Shown one piece after another: positions 5,662 through 12,906 of a stretch of 15,729 nt of DNA. The notes beneath the pieces were generated by a model. It was not told the DNA's origin and did not search any database. It worked only from the letters and a program-made list of their open reading frames with translations. How positions within the stretch are numbered: the stretch's first letter is position 1; every line of letters begins with the position of its first letter. The DNA lies in NCBI GenBank assembly GCA_023420935.1, contig JAEZUR010000042.1, forward strand, positions 1-15,729, in the 5' to 3' direction. The stretch is from Bacillota bacterium. GTDB lineage: Bacteria > Bacillota > Clostridia > Lachnospirales > Lachnospiraceae. A program made the position numbers and the translations under genes.

Positions 5662-8244
5662 ATGAACATTAATAAGTTTACACAAAAGTCAATCCAGGCT
5701 GTTAATGATTGCGAGAAGGTTGCATACGAGTACGGAAATCAACAGATTGATCAGGAACATTTTCTAACTAGTCTACTAAGTATGGATGAAAGTCTTATTG
5801 CCAAATTAATCATGAAAATGGATATTAATTTTGACTCGTTTAAGGCGGGTGCAGAAGGATTAGTAAGTAAATTACCCAAGGTTTCAGGAGGACAACTATA
5901 TATTAGCAACGATCTGAATAAAGTGCTTATTTATGCGGAAAATGAAGCGAAGCAAATGGGTGATGAGTACGTATCTGTGGAACACTTATTTCTAAGTTTA
6001 ATTAAGCAAGCCAATCGTGGGATAAAAGAATTATTTATAAGTTATGGTGTTACTAGAGAACGTTTTTTACAAGCACTATCTACGGTGAGAGGCAATCAGA
6101 AGGTAACAAGTGATAATCCAGAGGGCACGTATGATACCCTAGAGAAATATGGTTATGATCTAGTAGATAGAGCAAAGGAAGGAAAATTAGATCCAGTCAT
6201 TGGTCGTGATAATGAGATTCGCAATATTATCCGTATTCTTTCTAGAAAAACAAAGAACAATCCTGTGCTAATTGGTGAACCAGGTGTAGGTAAAACGGCA
6301 GCAGTAGAAGGTCTTGCACAGAGAATTGTCCGTGGCGATGTACCAGATGGTCTTAGAGACAAGAAAGTATTTGCATTGGATATGGGATCATTAGTGGCAG
6401 GGGCTAAATACCGAGGTGAATTTGAAGAACGTTTAAAAGCAGTTCTAGAAGAAGTGAAGAATAGCGAAGGGAAGATTATCTTATTTATTGACGAACTTCA
6501 TACAATCGTAGGGGCAGGTAAAACAGAAGGTTCAATGGATGCTGGTAATATGTTAAAACCAATGCTTGCTAGAGGAGAATTGCACTGTATTGGAGCAACA
6601 ACCTTAGACGAATACCGTATGTATATAGAAAAAGATGCAGCACTGGAGCGAAGATTCCAGCCAGTTCTAGTAGCTGAGCCTACGGTAGAGGATACGATTT
6701 CCATTTTAAGAGGTCTGAAAGATCGTTATGAAGTATACCATGGAGTGAAGATAACAGATGCCGCTTTAGTAACAGCAGCAACGTTATCCAATCGCTATAT
6801 CTCAGATCGGTTTCTTCCTGACAAGGCCATTGATTTGGTAGATGAGGCATGTGCGTTAATTAAGACAGAATTAGATTCTATGCCAATGGAATTGGATGAT
6901 GTTCAAAGAAGGATTATGCAGATGGAGATTGAGGAAGCGGCACTGAAGAAAGAAACAGATAAATTAAGCAAAGACAGGCTTACAATCCTTCAAAAGGAGT
7001 TAGCAGAACTTAGAGATGAATTTTCTTCCGGTAAAGCCAAATGGGATGCAGAAAAAGCATCTGTAGAAAAGGTACAGAAGCTAAAAGAAGAGTTAGAAAA
7101 TATTCATAACCAGATTCAGATTGCAGAGAGAAACTATGATCTGAATAAAGCAGCAGAGCTACAATATGGCAGGCTCCCAGATATTCAGAAGAGATTAGAA
7201 CAAGAAGAAGAGCAAGTGCGCCAAGAAGAAAGGTCACTGGTACACGAAAGTGTTTCGGAAGAGGAGATTGCCAAAATTATTTCAAGATGGACGGGAATAC
7301 CAGTTGCCAGATTAACAGAATCGGAGAGGCACAAAACGCTTCACCTAAGCGAAGAACTTCATAAAAGAGTCATCGGACAGGAAGAAGGAGTAGACAAAGT
7401 TTCAGATGCAATTTTACGCTCCAAAGCCGGAATTAAAGATCCTTCTAAGCCTATTGGTTCGTTTCTTTTTTTAGGACCAACAGGTGTGGGTAAAACAGAA
7501 TTGGCAAAAAGTTTAGCTGCCAGCTTGTTTGACAATGAACATAATATGGTTCGAATCGATATGAGTGAATATATGGAAAAATATTCAGTATCTAGATTAA
7601 TTGGTGCACCTCCAGGATATGTTGGGTATGAAGAAGGTGGACAATTAACCGAAGCGGTACGGCGAAAACCATATTCCGTTGTATTATTTGATGAGATAGA
7701 AAAGGCGCATCCTGATGTATTCAATGTTTTACTTCAAGTGTTAGATGATGGACGTATTACAGATTCACAAGGAAGAACAATTGACTTTAAGAATACAATT
7801 TTAATTATGACATCCAATATTGGATCTGGGTATCTGCTGGATGGAATTGAAGCAAATGGCGAGATAAATCAGAAAGCAGAAGACATGGTTATGAATGAGC
7901 TGCGAGGATATTTTAGACCCGAATTCTTAAACCGTTTAGATGAAATTATATTATTTAAGCCGTTGAGCAAAGAAAATATACAAGATATTATCGATCTGTT
8001 ATTACAAGACTTAAATGAAAGAATTGCAGATAAGGAACTTAAGTTAGAAATGACAGTAGATGCAAAGGTATTTGTGGTTGAAAACTCATTTGATCCAGCA
8101 TATGGGGCAAGACCGCTTAAACGCTATTTGCAGAAATATGTTGAGACTTTAGTTGCAAGAATGATTTTAGGGGATGAGGTAAGTGCCGAGGATACTATTG
8201 TGTTGGATGTGGTAAACAATCAATTACTGGCAAGAAGAGCTTAG
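5662..8244 (+). CDS. clpB: ATP-dependent protein disaggregase ClpB
   Basis: ClpB is a cytoplasmic hexameric AAA+ chaperone that pulls polypeptides out of aggregates together with DnaK/DnaJ/GrpE. The 860 residues match full-length ClpB. The N-terminal Clp repeat domain spans about 1-145. The first AAA+ domain has Walker A GEPGVGKT (205-212) and Walker B ILFIDELH (273-280), with the pore loop KYRGEFEERL after it (249-258). The coiled-coil middle domain, about 405-525, separates ClpB from ClpA and ClpC. The second AAA+ domain has Walker A GPTGVGKT (605-612), the pore motif GYVGYEEGG and Walker B VVLFDE (673-678). The C-terminal end AYGARPLKR is typical. There is no ClpP-docking IGF-type loop to suggest a protease partner. 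AAGGAGG lies seven bases before ATG. It stands alone, with a hairpin after it shared with the convergent gene. Nothing appears damaged. Confidence 0.97.
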   Translation: MNINKFTQKSIQAVNDCEKVAYEYGNQQIDQEHFLTSLLSMDESLIAKLIMKMDINFDSFKAGAEGLVSKLPKVSGGQLYISNDLNKVLIYAENEAKQMGDEYVSVEHLFLSLIKQANRGIKELFISYGVTRERFLQALSTVRGNQKVTSDNPEGTYDTLEKYGYDLVDRAKEGKLDPVIGRDNEIRNIIRILSRKTKNNPVLIGEPGVGKTAAVEGLAQRIVRGDVPDGLRDKKVFALDMGSLVAGAKYRGEFEERLKAVLEEVKNSEGKIILFIDELHTIVGAGKTEGSMDAGNMLKPMLARGELHCIGATTLDEYRMYIEKDAALERRFQPVLVAEPTVEDTISILRGLKDRYEVYHGVKITDAALVTAATLSNRYISDRFLPDKAIDLVDEACALIKTELDSMPMELDDVQRRIMQMEIEEAALKKETDKLSKDRLTILQKELAELRDEFSSGKAKWDAEKASVEKVQKLKEELENIHNQIQIAERNYDLNKAAELQYGRLPDIQKRLEQEEEQVRQEERSLVHESVSEEEIAKIISRWTGIPVARLTESERHKTLHLSEELHKRVIGQEEGVDKVSDAILRSKAGIKDPSKPIGSFLFLGPTGVGKTELAKSLAASLFDNEHNMVRIDMSEYMEKYSVSRLIGAPPGYVGYEEGGQLTEAVRRKPYSVVLFDEIEKAHPDVFNVLLQVLDDGRITDSQGRTIDFKNTILIMTSNIGSGYLLDGIEANGEINQKAEDMVMNELRGYFRPEFLNRLDEIILFKPLSKENIQDIIDLLLQDLNERIADKELKLEMTVDAKVFVVENSFDPAYGARPLKRYLQKYVETLVARMILGDEVSAEDTIVLDVVNNQLLARRA

Positions 8245-8251
8245 AGAACGA

Positions 8252-8301
8252 TAACAGGCTTTCACAAACGATAAAGTGAAGCATCTTGCGAAAGCCTGTT
8301 A
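8252..8301. terminator. Bidirectional hairpin terminator between clpB and the DHH gene
   Basis: A 12-bp perfect inverted repeat, TAACAGGCTTTC (8252-8263) with GAAAGCCTGTTA (8290-8301), fills the 59-base gap between two convergent genes. The tails are only moderately T-rich (ACTCTATTTC on plus, TCGTTCTCT on minus), so it may work partly as an mRNA-end stabiliser. The loop holds CAC (8264-8266) and GTG (8276-8278), which can add an inner stem. Confidence 0.75.
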
Positions 8302-8303
8302 CT

Positions 8304-9275
8304 CTATTTCATACTTTCGATCAGAGAAATTACCTTTTCCTCAATATGAAATGCAATACGGTTGGCATCTGCTTCATTACTCACATTTGGTATAAAGCCA
8401 GCTGCCATGCTAGAATGTCCGCCGCCATCTCCCAGACCGCTTAATGCTGTTTTGATAATCACACTGGCATCTAGATTCGCATCTTCACTACGTACGGAAA
8501 ACTTAATACCGCCAGCTCGATAAGAATGAATTAATGTAAAATCAACCTCAACTAAAGTTAAAAGGAAATCAGAAAGGGTAGCTATGATTGCTTCAGAGCA
8601 ATCTTTTCCAATGTTAGCTAGTCCAATGTGGCGATTAATTCTAAGATCGGAAATAGCTTGTTGATAAGAACCTAGATCAGATGCTTTTAAACTGCAGGAA
8701 TCTAATTTACGAAGGATTGTCCAATCAGCAATCTTGTATAAATAGCAAAATATATCAATATCTGTTTCGCTGGTACCGCGTGTTAGGTTATCCGTATCTA
8801 GTTTAATTCCATAAACTAGTGCAGTTGCGATCTCTTTATCGATAGGAATTTGATTTTCTATAAAATAAGTGGCAATAATAGTAGAACAGGCACCAATATC
8901 GCTTCGAATATCAGCGAAACGATAACAGCTTAAATCAACAGCGTAGTGATGGTCAATACAAGCAATCTCTTTACCAACACAATCTTCTACATTAATATTT
9001 CCTTTCTGACCATCAACCAGTATGATCTCATCCTCATCTGTAGTTGGGAGATCGTCCAAAGTATAAATATTAATATGAAGTAATTCCAACATCTTAATTG
9101 TATTAAATTTGTCTATTTGACCTTGATAGCAAATAGTAGATTGGATGCCTTTGGTAGAGAGAAGAACTTGAAGACCCTTCGCGCTTGCGACAGCATCTTG
9201 ATCGGGATAATTATGCATTTGAATATAGACGTGATTAGAATGAATTGCTTGAATTAGTTCATGTAATCTACTCAT
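8304..9275 (-). CDS. DHH/DHHA1-family phosphoesterase (nanoRNase / pAp-phosphatase type)
   Basis: This 323-residue protein has the two-domain layout of NrnA-like enzymes, which degrade very short RNAs and often dephosphorylate 3'-phosphoadenosine 5'-phosphate in the cytoplasm. Metal-binding motifs are present in order: H-N-Y-P-D-Q-D-A (21-28), VDGQ (87-90), the name-giving DHH (108-110) in CIDHHYA, and GIKLDTDNLTRGTSETD (156-172). The C-terminal DHHA1 substrate-binding domain carries SVRSEDANLDASVII and the glycine motif GLGDGGGHSSMAAGF (280-294). ATG 9275 has CGGAGGAAAT upstream. It diverges from the RNA helicase gene through touching promoters, which would fit a shared role in RNA metabolism. 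Related DHH proteins also act on cyclic di-AMP breakdown products, so the exact substrate is open. Confidence 0.85.
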   Translation of the reverse strand: MSRLHELIQAIHSNHVYIQMHNYPDQDAVASAKGLQVLLSTKGIQSTICYQGQIDKFNTIKMLELLHINIYTLDDLPTTDEDEIILVDGQKGNINVEDCVGKEIACIDHHYAVDLSCYRFADIRSDIGACSTIIATYFIENQIPIDKEIATALVYGIKLDTDNLTRGTSETDIDIFCYLYKIADWTILRKLDSCSLKASDLGSYQQAISDLRINRHIGLANIGKDCSEAIIATLSDFLLTLVEVDFTLIHSYRAGGIKFSVRSEDANLDASVIIKTALSGLGDGGGHSSMAAGFIPNVSNEADANRIAFHIEEKVISLIESMK

Positions 9276-9309
9276 ATTTCCTCCGAAAATTGTCCTTTTT
9301 ACTACCTAT

Positions 9310-9338
9310 ATTATAGCTTATGCTGTCGAAAAAATCAA
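9310..9338 (-). promoter_or_regulatory. Sigma-A promoter for the DHH phosphoesterase gene
   Basis: On the minus strand TTGATT (9338-9333), 17 bases, TATAAT (9315-9310), about 35 bases before ATG 9275. Its -35 box is one base from that of the opposite helicase promoter. Confidence 0.75.
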
Positions 9339-9339
9339 C

Positions 9340-9368
9340 TTGACATTTCGTGTAGAGCATGGTATACT
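9340..9368 (+). promoter_or_regulatory. Strong sigma-A promoter for the DEAD-box helicase gene
   Basis: TTGACA (9340-9345), exactly 17 bases, TATACT (9363-9368). Eleven of twelve consensus positions match. Transcription would begin near 9375, giving a leader of about 125 bases before ATG 9500. Confidence 0.85.
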
Positions 9369-9374
9369 TCTCGA

Positions 9375-9449
9375 GGTGCACTTGGATGTGCATGTATACT
9401 AAGAGGAAGAAAGACATAGCTCTCCGACCAAGTGGTGGAGCTTTTTTTT
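9375..9449 (+). promoter_or_regulatory. Leader attenuator: terminator hairpin with a possible antiterminator, upstream of the RNA helicase gene
   Basis: Inside the leader, AGCTC (9418-9422) pairs with GAGCT (9438-9442), and ACC (9427-9429) with GGT (9434-9436). Eight T follow (9442-9449), forming an intrinsic terminator 50 bases before the start codon. Upstream, TGCAC (9377-9381) and GTGCA (9388-9392) form a small hairpin. CACTTGG (9379-9385) can instead pair perfectly with CCAAGTG (9428-9434), which includes the terminator loop and inner stem. The two folds exclude each other. The pairings are seen; control of helicase expression by them is inferred. Confidence 0.65.
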
Positions 9450-9453
9450 GTGT

Positions 9454-9473
9454 AAGCCTGTAATATTAGGCTT
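9454..9473 (+). promoter_or_regulatory. Small hairpin between the leader terminator and the helicase ribosome site
   Basis: AAGCCT (9454-9459) and AGGCTT (9468-9473) form a 6-bp stem with an 8-base loop. It lies after the leader T-run and 12 bases before the AGGA ribosome site (9486-9489), so it is present only in read-through transcripts. Confidence 0.4.
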
Positions 9474-9499
9474 TATGGTATTGAAAGGAAAATTAATAT

Positions 9500-11086
9500 A
9501 TGGAATCAGTTAGATTTGATGAACTGGAGTTAGAAGCTCCAATTATGCGTGCTATTGAAGAAATGGGATTTGAACAGGCAAGCCCGATACAGGCTCAAGC
9601 AATCCCTGTAGTTCTATCAGGAAAAGATATCGTTGGTCAAGCGCAAACAGGAACAGGAAAAACTGCAGCATTTGGTATCCCATTGTTGCAAAAAATCGAC
9701 GTTAAGAATAAACATTTACAAGCAATTGTGTTATGTCCTACGAGAGAATTAGCAATACAGGTTTCCGAGGAGATAAGAAAACTTTCTAAATTTATGCATG
9801 GATTAAAAGTGCTTCCTATCTATGGAGGACAAGAAATTTCAAAACAAATTAGATCCTTAAAAGCAGGAACTCAGGTTGTAATTGGTACACCTGGTCGAGT
9901 AATGGATCATATGAGAAGAAAAACAGTTAAGTTTGATCATGTGAATATGATTGTACTAGATGAAGCAGATGAAATGCTTAACATGGGATTTCGTGAAGAT
10001 ATTGAAACCATCTTAAAAGAAATTCCAGAAGAAAGACAGACCGTTTTATTTTCAGCAACCATGCCTAAACCAATTATGGACATTGCGAAAACGTATCAAA
10101 AGAATGCAGAAGTTATTAAGGTAGTGAAGAAAGAACTTACAGTACCGAATATCGAACAGTACTATTATGAAGTAAAACCTAAGAATAAAGGGGAAGTGCT
10201 ATCAAGATTATTAGATATGTATGACCCTAAACTTTCCTTGGTATTTTGTAATACCAAGAGAATGGTAGACGAATTAGTTGAGTTTTTAAAAGGTCGTGGT
10301 TATTTTGCTGAGGGGCTTCATGGAGATATGAAACAGCAGCAGAGAGACCGTGTAATGAATGGGTTCCGTAATGGAAGAACTGATATCTTGGTTGCTACGG
10401 ATGTAGCTGCTAGAGGTATTGATGTTGATGACGTTGAAGCAGTATTTAATTATGATGTGCCACAGGATGATGAGTACTATGTTCACCGTATCGGTAGAAC
10501 TGGTCGTGCTGGTAGAACTGGGCGTTCATTTACCTTTGTGGTTGGGAAAGAAGTATATAAATTAAAAGACATCCAAAGATATTGTAAAACCAAAATTATT
10601 GAGCAATCTATTCCATCCATCAATGATGTAGCCAATACCAAAGCGGAAAAGATTTTAGACCGTATTCATACCATTATAGAAAATGAAGACTTAAGTAAAT
10701 TAATTGATATTGTAGAACAAAAGATTAATAAGGAAGAGTATACTTCCATGGATGTAGCTGCTGCATTTTTAAGATTATCAATGGGTGAAGATTCTGAGCA
10801 AGTAGAAGAAAGTTATCAAGATTACGGTGATACTGGTGCTGAAGCTGGAATGGTAAGATTATTTATTAATATTGGTAAGAAGCAAAATACAAGACCTGGA
10901 GATATCTTAGGAGCTATTGCAGGAGAAACAGGAATGCCAGGTAAATTAATCGGAAGCATTGATATGTATGACAAATACACATTTGTTGAAGTTCCAAGAG
11001 AACATGCAGCTGAAGTAATCAATGTAATGAAAAATGCAAAAATCAAAGGGAAAAGTATTAATATTGAGCCTGCGAATAAAAAGTAG
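9500..11086 (+). CDS. deaD: DEAD-box ATP-dependent RNA helicase, DeaD/CshA type
   Basis: This cytoplasmic helicase would unwind structured RNA in ribosome assembly, mRNA decay and growth in the cold. All core motifs are present: Q motif around residues 24-36, motif I AQTGTGKT (48-55), Ia PTRELAIQ (80-87), GG (109-110), TPGR (130-133), DEAD (154-157), SAT (185-187), LVFCNTKR, DVAARGIDVDDV and HRIGRTGRAGRTG. After the core (to about 365) comes a helical segment like the DeaD/CshA dimerisation region. A DbpA-type RNA-binding domain then fills about 450-524 (VRLFINIGKKQNTRPGDILGAI on). At 528 residues it lies between CshA and E. coli DeaD in length, so the symbol is a family-level choice. The ribosome site is AAGGAAAA, ten bases before ATG. 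Its promoter is near-consensus, but the leader carries a terminator, so expression is probably set by read-through. A strong terminator follows. Confidence 0.93.
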   Translation: MESVRFDELELEAPIMRAIEEMGFEQASPIQAQAIPVVLSGKDIVGQAQTGTGKTAAFGIPLLQKIDVKNKHLQAIVLCPTRELAIQVSEEIRKLSKFMHGLKVLPIYGGQEISKQIRSLKAGTQVVIGTPGRVMDHMRRKTVKFDHVNMIVLDEADEMLNMGFREDIETILKEIPEERQTVLFSATMPKPIMDIAKTYQKNAEVIKVVKKELTVPNIEQYYYEVKPKNKGEVLSRLLDMYDPKLSLVFCNTKRMVDELVEFLKGRGYFAEGLHGDMKQQQRDRVMNGFRNGRTDILVATDVAARGIDVDDVEAVFNYDVPQDDEYYVHRIGRTGRAGRTGRSFTFVVGKEVYKLKDIQRYCKTKIIEQSIPSINDVANTKAEKILDRIHTIIENEDLSKLIDIVEQKINKEEYTSMDVAAAFLRLSMGEDSEQVEESYQDYGDTGAEAGMVRLFINIGKKQNTRPGDILGAIAGETGMPGKLIGSIDMYDKYTFVEVPREHAAEVINVMKNAKIKGKSINIEPANKK

Positions 11087-11090
11087 TTGC

Positions 11091-11120
11091 AAGAAACCTG
11101 CATAAGCAGGTTTCTTTTTA
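11091..11120 (+). terminator. Rho-independent terminator after the helicase gene
   Basis: An 11-bp perfect stem, AAGAAACCTGC (11091-11101) with GCAGGTTTCTT (11106-11116), has a 4-base loop ATAA and a T-rich end to 11119. It begins four bases after the stop codon. Confidence 0.95.
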
Positions 11121-11174
11121 CATATGAACTGAGAAAGTATGGGTGTAGTAATAGTTAGCCAAGCGAACTCAAAA

Positions 11175-11258
11175 AGTCTCGGTGTATGAGACTATATACA
11201 AGTAGTTAGGTAAAACAACATATAATTAACCTAATTCCAGCTTAAATTCCAGTTGTAT
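11175..11258 (+). promoter_or_regulatory. Upstream control region of the LacI-family gene
   Basis: This non-coding stretch holds several signals but no clear promoter. There is a 6-bp hairpin AGTCTC (11175-11180) / GAGACT (11188-11193). TATAAT at 11221-11226 has no good -35 box. TTAGGT (11206-11211) and ACCTAA (11229-11234) flank that TATAAT as inverted copies. AATTCCAG is repeated at 11233-11240 and 11245-11252. A weaker pair, TTGTAT (11253-11258) and TACTAT (11276-11281), also has 17-base spacing. Autoregulation by the LacI-type protein would be usual, but the operator is not certain. Confidence 0.35.
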
Positions 11259-11308
11259 TTTTACTAAAAAAGTATTACTATCTTAATATAAAGTTAATTG
11301 GAGGGCGT

Positions 11309-12316
11309 ATGAAGAAAAATGTTACGATGAGGGATATTGCAGCTCGCTTAGACGTAAGTACAGTGACTGTTTCAAAGGCACTATCGAATAAAGATGGGGT
11401 AAGTGAAGAGTTAAGAGAAAAGATCAAAGAAGTTGCGGATAGTATGGGGTATCGGTATAATTCTTTGGCGAAAGGAATGAAAGAAGGGCGTAGTTATAAT
11501 GTTGGGATTATTATTGCAGAACGCTATGTAAAAGATGATGCATTTTACTTGAAAATGTATCAGAGCGCGGTGAAGTCCCTTGCTAAGGTTAATTACTATG
11601 GTATTATGGAGATTATTTCTAGAAAAACAGAAAAAGATTTAATCATGCCCAATATGATATCAGATAATAAAGTAGATGGAATTATTATTCTAGGTCAAAT
11701 GAATTCGGATTATGTTGACATTATTAAAGAAGCAGCAATTCCTATTGTGTTTTTGGATTTTTATGATGAACATTTGGATGTGGATTCCATAATCAGTGAT
11801 AATGTATACGGCGCTTATATCCTGACGAACTATCTAATATCACAAGGACACAAAGAAATTGGTTTTATTGGAGATATTTTTGCAACCAGCAGCATATTAG
11901 ATCGTTATCTAGGGTATTATAAAGCATTACTAGCTAACGGTATTCATTTGAAAGAGGAATGGATAATAAAAGACAGGGACGATGCAGGAAGTTTTATCGA
12001 TATTGCACTTCCAAAACAGATGCCAACTGCATTTGTATGTAATTGTGATGAAGTGGCTTATATCTTTATTAAACAATTGAAAAAAGCTGGTTTTAAAGTT
12101 CCAGAAGATGTTTCAGTTGTAGGATTTGACAATTATATATTTGCTAACCTATCCTCTCCAAAACTTACAACCATTGAAGTTGATATAGATAATATGGCTG
12201 ATACTGCAGTGGATGCTGTAATTAAGAAAATACAAGAAGAGAATTTTACACTAGGTAGAAAAGTAATCAGTGGACATTTAATAATCAGAGATTCTGTTAG
12301 TGTTTGTACTAAGTAA
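11309..12316 (+). CDS. LacI/GalR-family transcriptional regulator
   Basis: This DNA-binding repressor would respond to a sugar or sugar phosphate. The 335 residues fit the family. The N-terminal helix-turn-helix is clear: VTMRDIAARLDVSTVTVSKALSNKDGVSEELREKI (5-39), with the hinge helix NSLAKGMKEG at 51-60. A periplasmic-binding-protein-like sensor follows from about 64, with VGIIIAE, DGIIILG, YLISQGHKEIGFIGD and the typical end DVSVVGFDNYIFANLSSPKLTTIEVD. GGAGG stands only four bases before ATG, which is short but workable. The gene ends directly against a long inverted repeat. About 590 bases downstream, in the same direction, is the mannan operon, whose promoter carries a LacI-type operator, so that operon is the most likely target. 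The inducer may be mannobiose, mannosyl-glucose or a phosphate derivative; this is inferred. Confidence 0.9.
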   Translation: MKKNVTMRDIAARLDVSTVTVSKALSNKDGVSEELREKIKEVADSMGYRYNSLAKGMKEGRSYNVGIIIAERYVKDDAFYLKMYQSAVKSLAKVNYYGIMEIISRKTEKDLIMPNMISDNKVDGIIILGQMNSDYVDIIKEAAIPIVFLDFYDEHLDVDSIISDNVYGAYILTNYLISQGHKEIGFIGDIFATSSILDRYLGYYKALLANGIHLKEEWIIKDRDDAGSFIDIALPKQMPTAFVCNCDEVAYIFIKQLKKAGFKVPEDVSVVGFDNYIFANLSSPKLTTIEVDIDNMADTAVDAVIKKIQEENFTLGRKVISGHLIIRDSVSVCTK

Positions 12317-12529
12317 TTGAAGAGTCAATTTGCACAGACTGTATGTTGAATGAAGTGATACACAATATAATTTGATTCGCAACGCGCTCTCGCTTGGATG
12401 AAGTTCGTAGTGGTACGTAAGGTTCTAAACTACAGAACCTAAGTACCAACGACTTCATAACAGTTGCTCTTCAAATTATATTGTGTATCACTTAAGCATA
12501 GATATCGAATGTGCAAATTGACAATTCAA
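12317..12529. repeat. Long (~213 bp) imperfect inverted repeat, MITE-like or structured RNA
   Basis: The two halves match as inverted copies in order. From the outside in, they are GTCAATTTGCACA (12324-12336) with its complement at 12510-12522; a 23-base perfect arm at 12353-12375 with 12471-12493; ATGAAGT with ACTTCAT and GGTAC with GTACC (12398-12416 with 12443-12458); and AGGTTCT (12420-12426) with AGAACCT (12434-12440) around a 7-base loop. Two non-matching internal loops break the stem, at about 12337-12352 / 12494-12509 and 12376-12397 / 12459-12470. No coding region is present. It starts at the base after the lacI stop. It could be a non-autonomous mobile repeat, an mRNA-end hairpin or a DNA cruciform. 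The fold is certain from the sequence; the identity is not. Confidence 0.8.
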
Positions 12530-12537
12530 GGTTGTTC

Positions 12538-12620
12538 AAAGGGGGTTTCACCCTTTCATCATAAACAAAAGAGATATTATGAATTATGTAATTATACATG
12601 GTCTGTAATATCTCTTTTTT
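12538..12620. terminator. Two hairpins after the long repeat, the second a likely terminator
   Basis: AAAGGG (12538-12543) / CCCTTT (12551-12556) is a short stem with a 7-base loop. AAAAGAGATATTA (12567-12579) and TAATATCTCTTTT (12606-12618) form a 13-bp perfect stem whose loop has an inner 5-bp stem, ATGTA / TACAT. It is followed by T to 12620 on plus, and on minus by a weaker TTTGTTTAT. It could end transcripts from lacI or from the palindrome and insulate the mannan operon. Confidence 0.6.
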
Positions 12621-12808
12621 GCACTATTCGCGACATATAATGCACTAAAATGACAAATAAATAACTATCTATGGAAAATAAAATTAGGAAACAAATAATA
12701 GGAAGGATATTAATTACATATGTTATAAGACTGTGATGAATACTGATAAATTCATTGATTTATACAGAGTTTATAAAGGGTAAAAACAGGTTGACATTTT
12801 ATAGTGCA
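12620..12808 (+). promoter_or_regulatory. Upstream region of the mannan operon with three TGCACTA motifs
   Basis: No gene is seen between the terminator and the operon promoter; a GGAAGG at 12701 leads only to ATG-TTA-TAA. The heptamer TGCACTA occurs at 12620-12626 and 12641-12647, 21 bases apart, and inverted at 12802-12808 inside the promoter spacer. The first and third copies share eight bases (TGCACTAT). They may be activator or repressor sites; this is unproven. Confidence 0.3.
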
Positions 12809-12819
12809 CATTATATAAT
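12791..12819 (+). promoter_or_regulatory. Perfect-consensus sigma-A promoter of the mannan phosphorolysis operon
   Basis: TTGACA (12791-12796), 17 bases, TATAAT (12814-12819). Both boxes are exact, so the promoter should be strong and depend on repression for control. Transcription would start near 12826, directly at the operator that follows. Confidence 0.9.
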
Positions 12820-12828
12820 TAACAAAAG

Positions 12829-12844
12829 AAGTTAACGATAACTT
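12829..12844. promoter_or_regulatory. LacI-family operator at the start of the mannan operon
   Basis: AAGTTAACGATAACTT is a 16-base palindrome with the central CG typical of LacI-family sites and a single A/A mismatch pair. It lies a few bases past the expected transcription start, a classic repression position. The nearby LacI-type protein is the natural candidate to bind it. The site also partly fits a CcpA cre box, so catabolite repression is an alternative. Confidence 0.65.
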
Positions 12845-12858
12845 AAAATTACTTAAAT

Positions 12859-12873
12859 GTTATGATGCATAAC
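12859..12873. promoter_or_regulatory. Second palindrome in the mannan operon leader
   Basis: GTTATGATGCATAAC has two perfect 6-base arms around a 3-base centre. It lies 15 bases beyond the first operator, between the transcription start and the AGGAG ribosome site (12894-12898). It shares GTTA/TAAC ends with that operator and may be an auxiliary site or a small RNA hairpin. Confidence 0.4.
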
Positions 12874-12906
12874 GTATAAAGGATACTATAAGTAGGAGAT
12901 GAAAGT

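Noticed and set aside
7359..7724. Minus-strand 121-codon open frame opposite clpB (with others at 6153-6362, 6498-6704, 7010-7237).
   Set aside because: They lie wholly within conserved ClpB motifs and have no own signals; antisense shadows.
11161..11193. Relation of CCAAGCGA upstream of lacI to the CTCTCGCTTGG part of the long palindrome.
   Set aside because: Only eight bases shared in inverse orientation; likely chance.
12701..12725. Possible small gene after the ribosome-like GGAAGG.
   Set aside because: The ATG at 12720 is followed by one codon and a stop.
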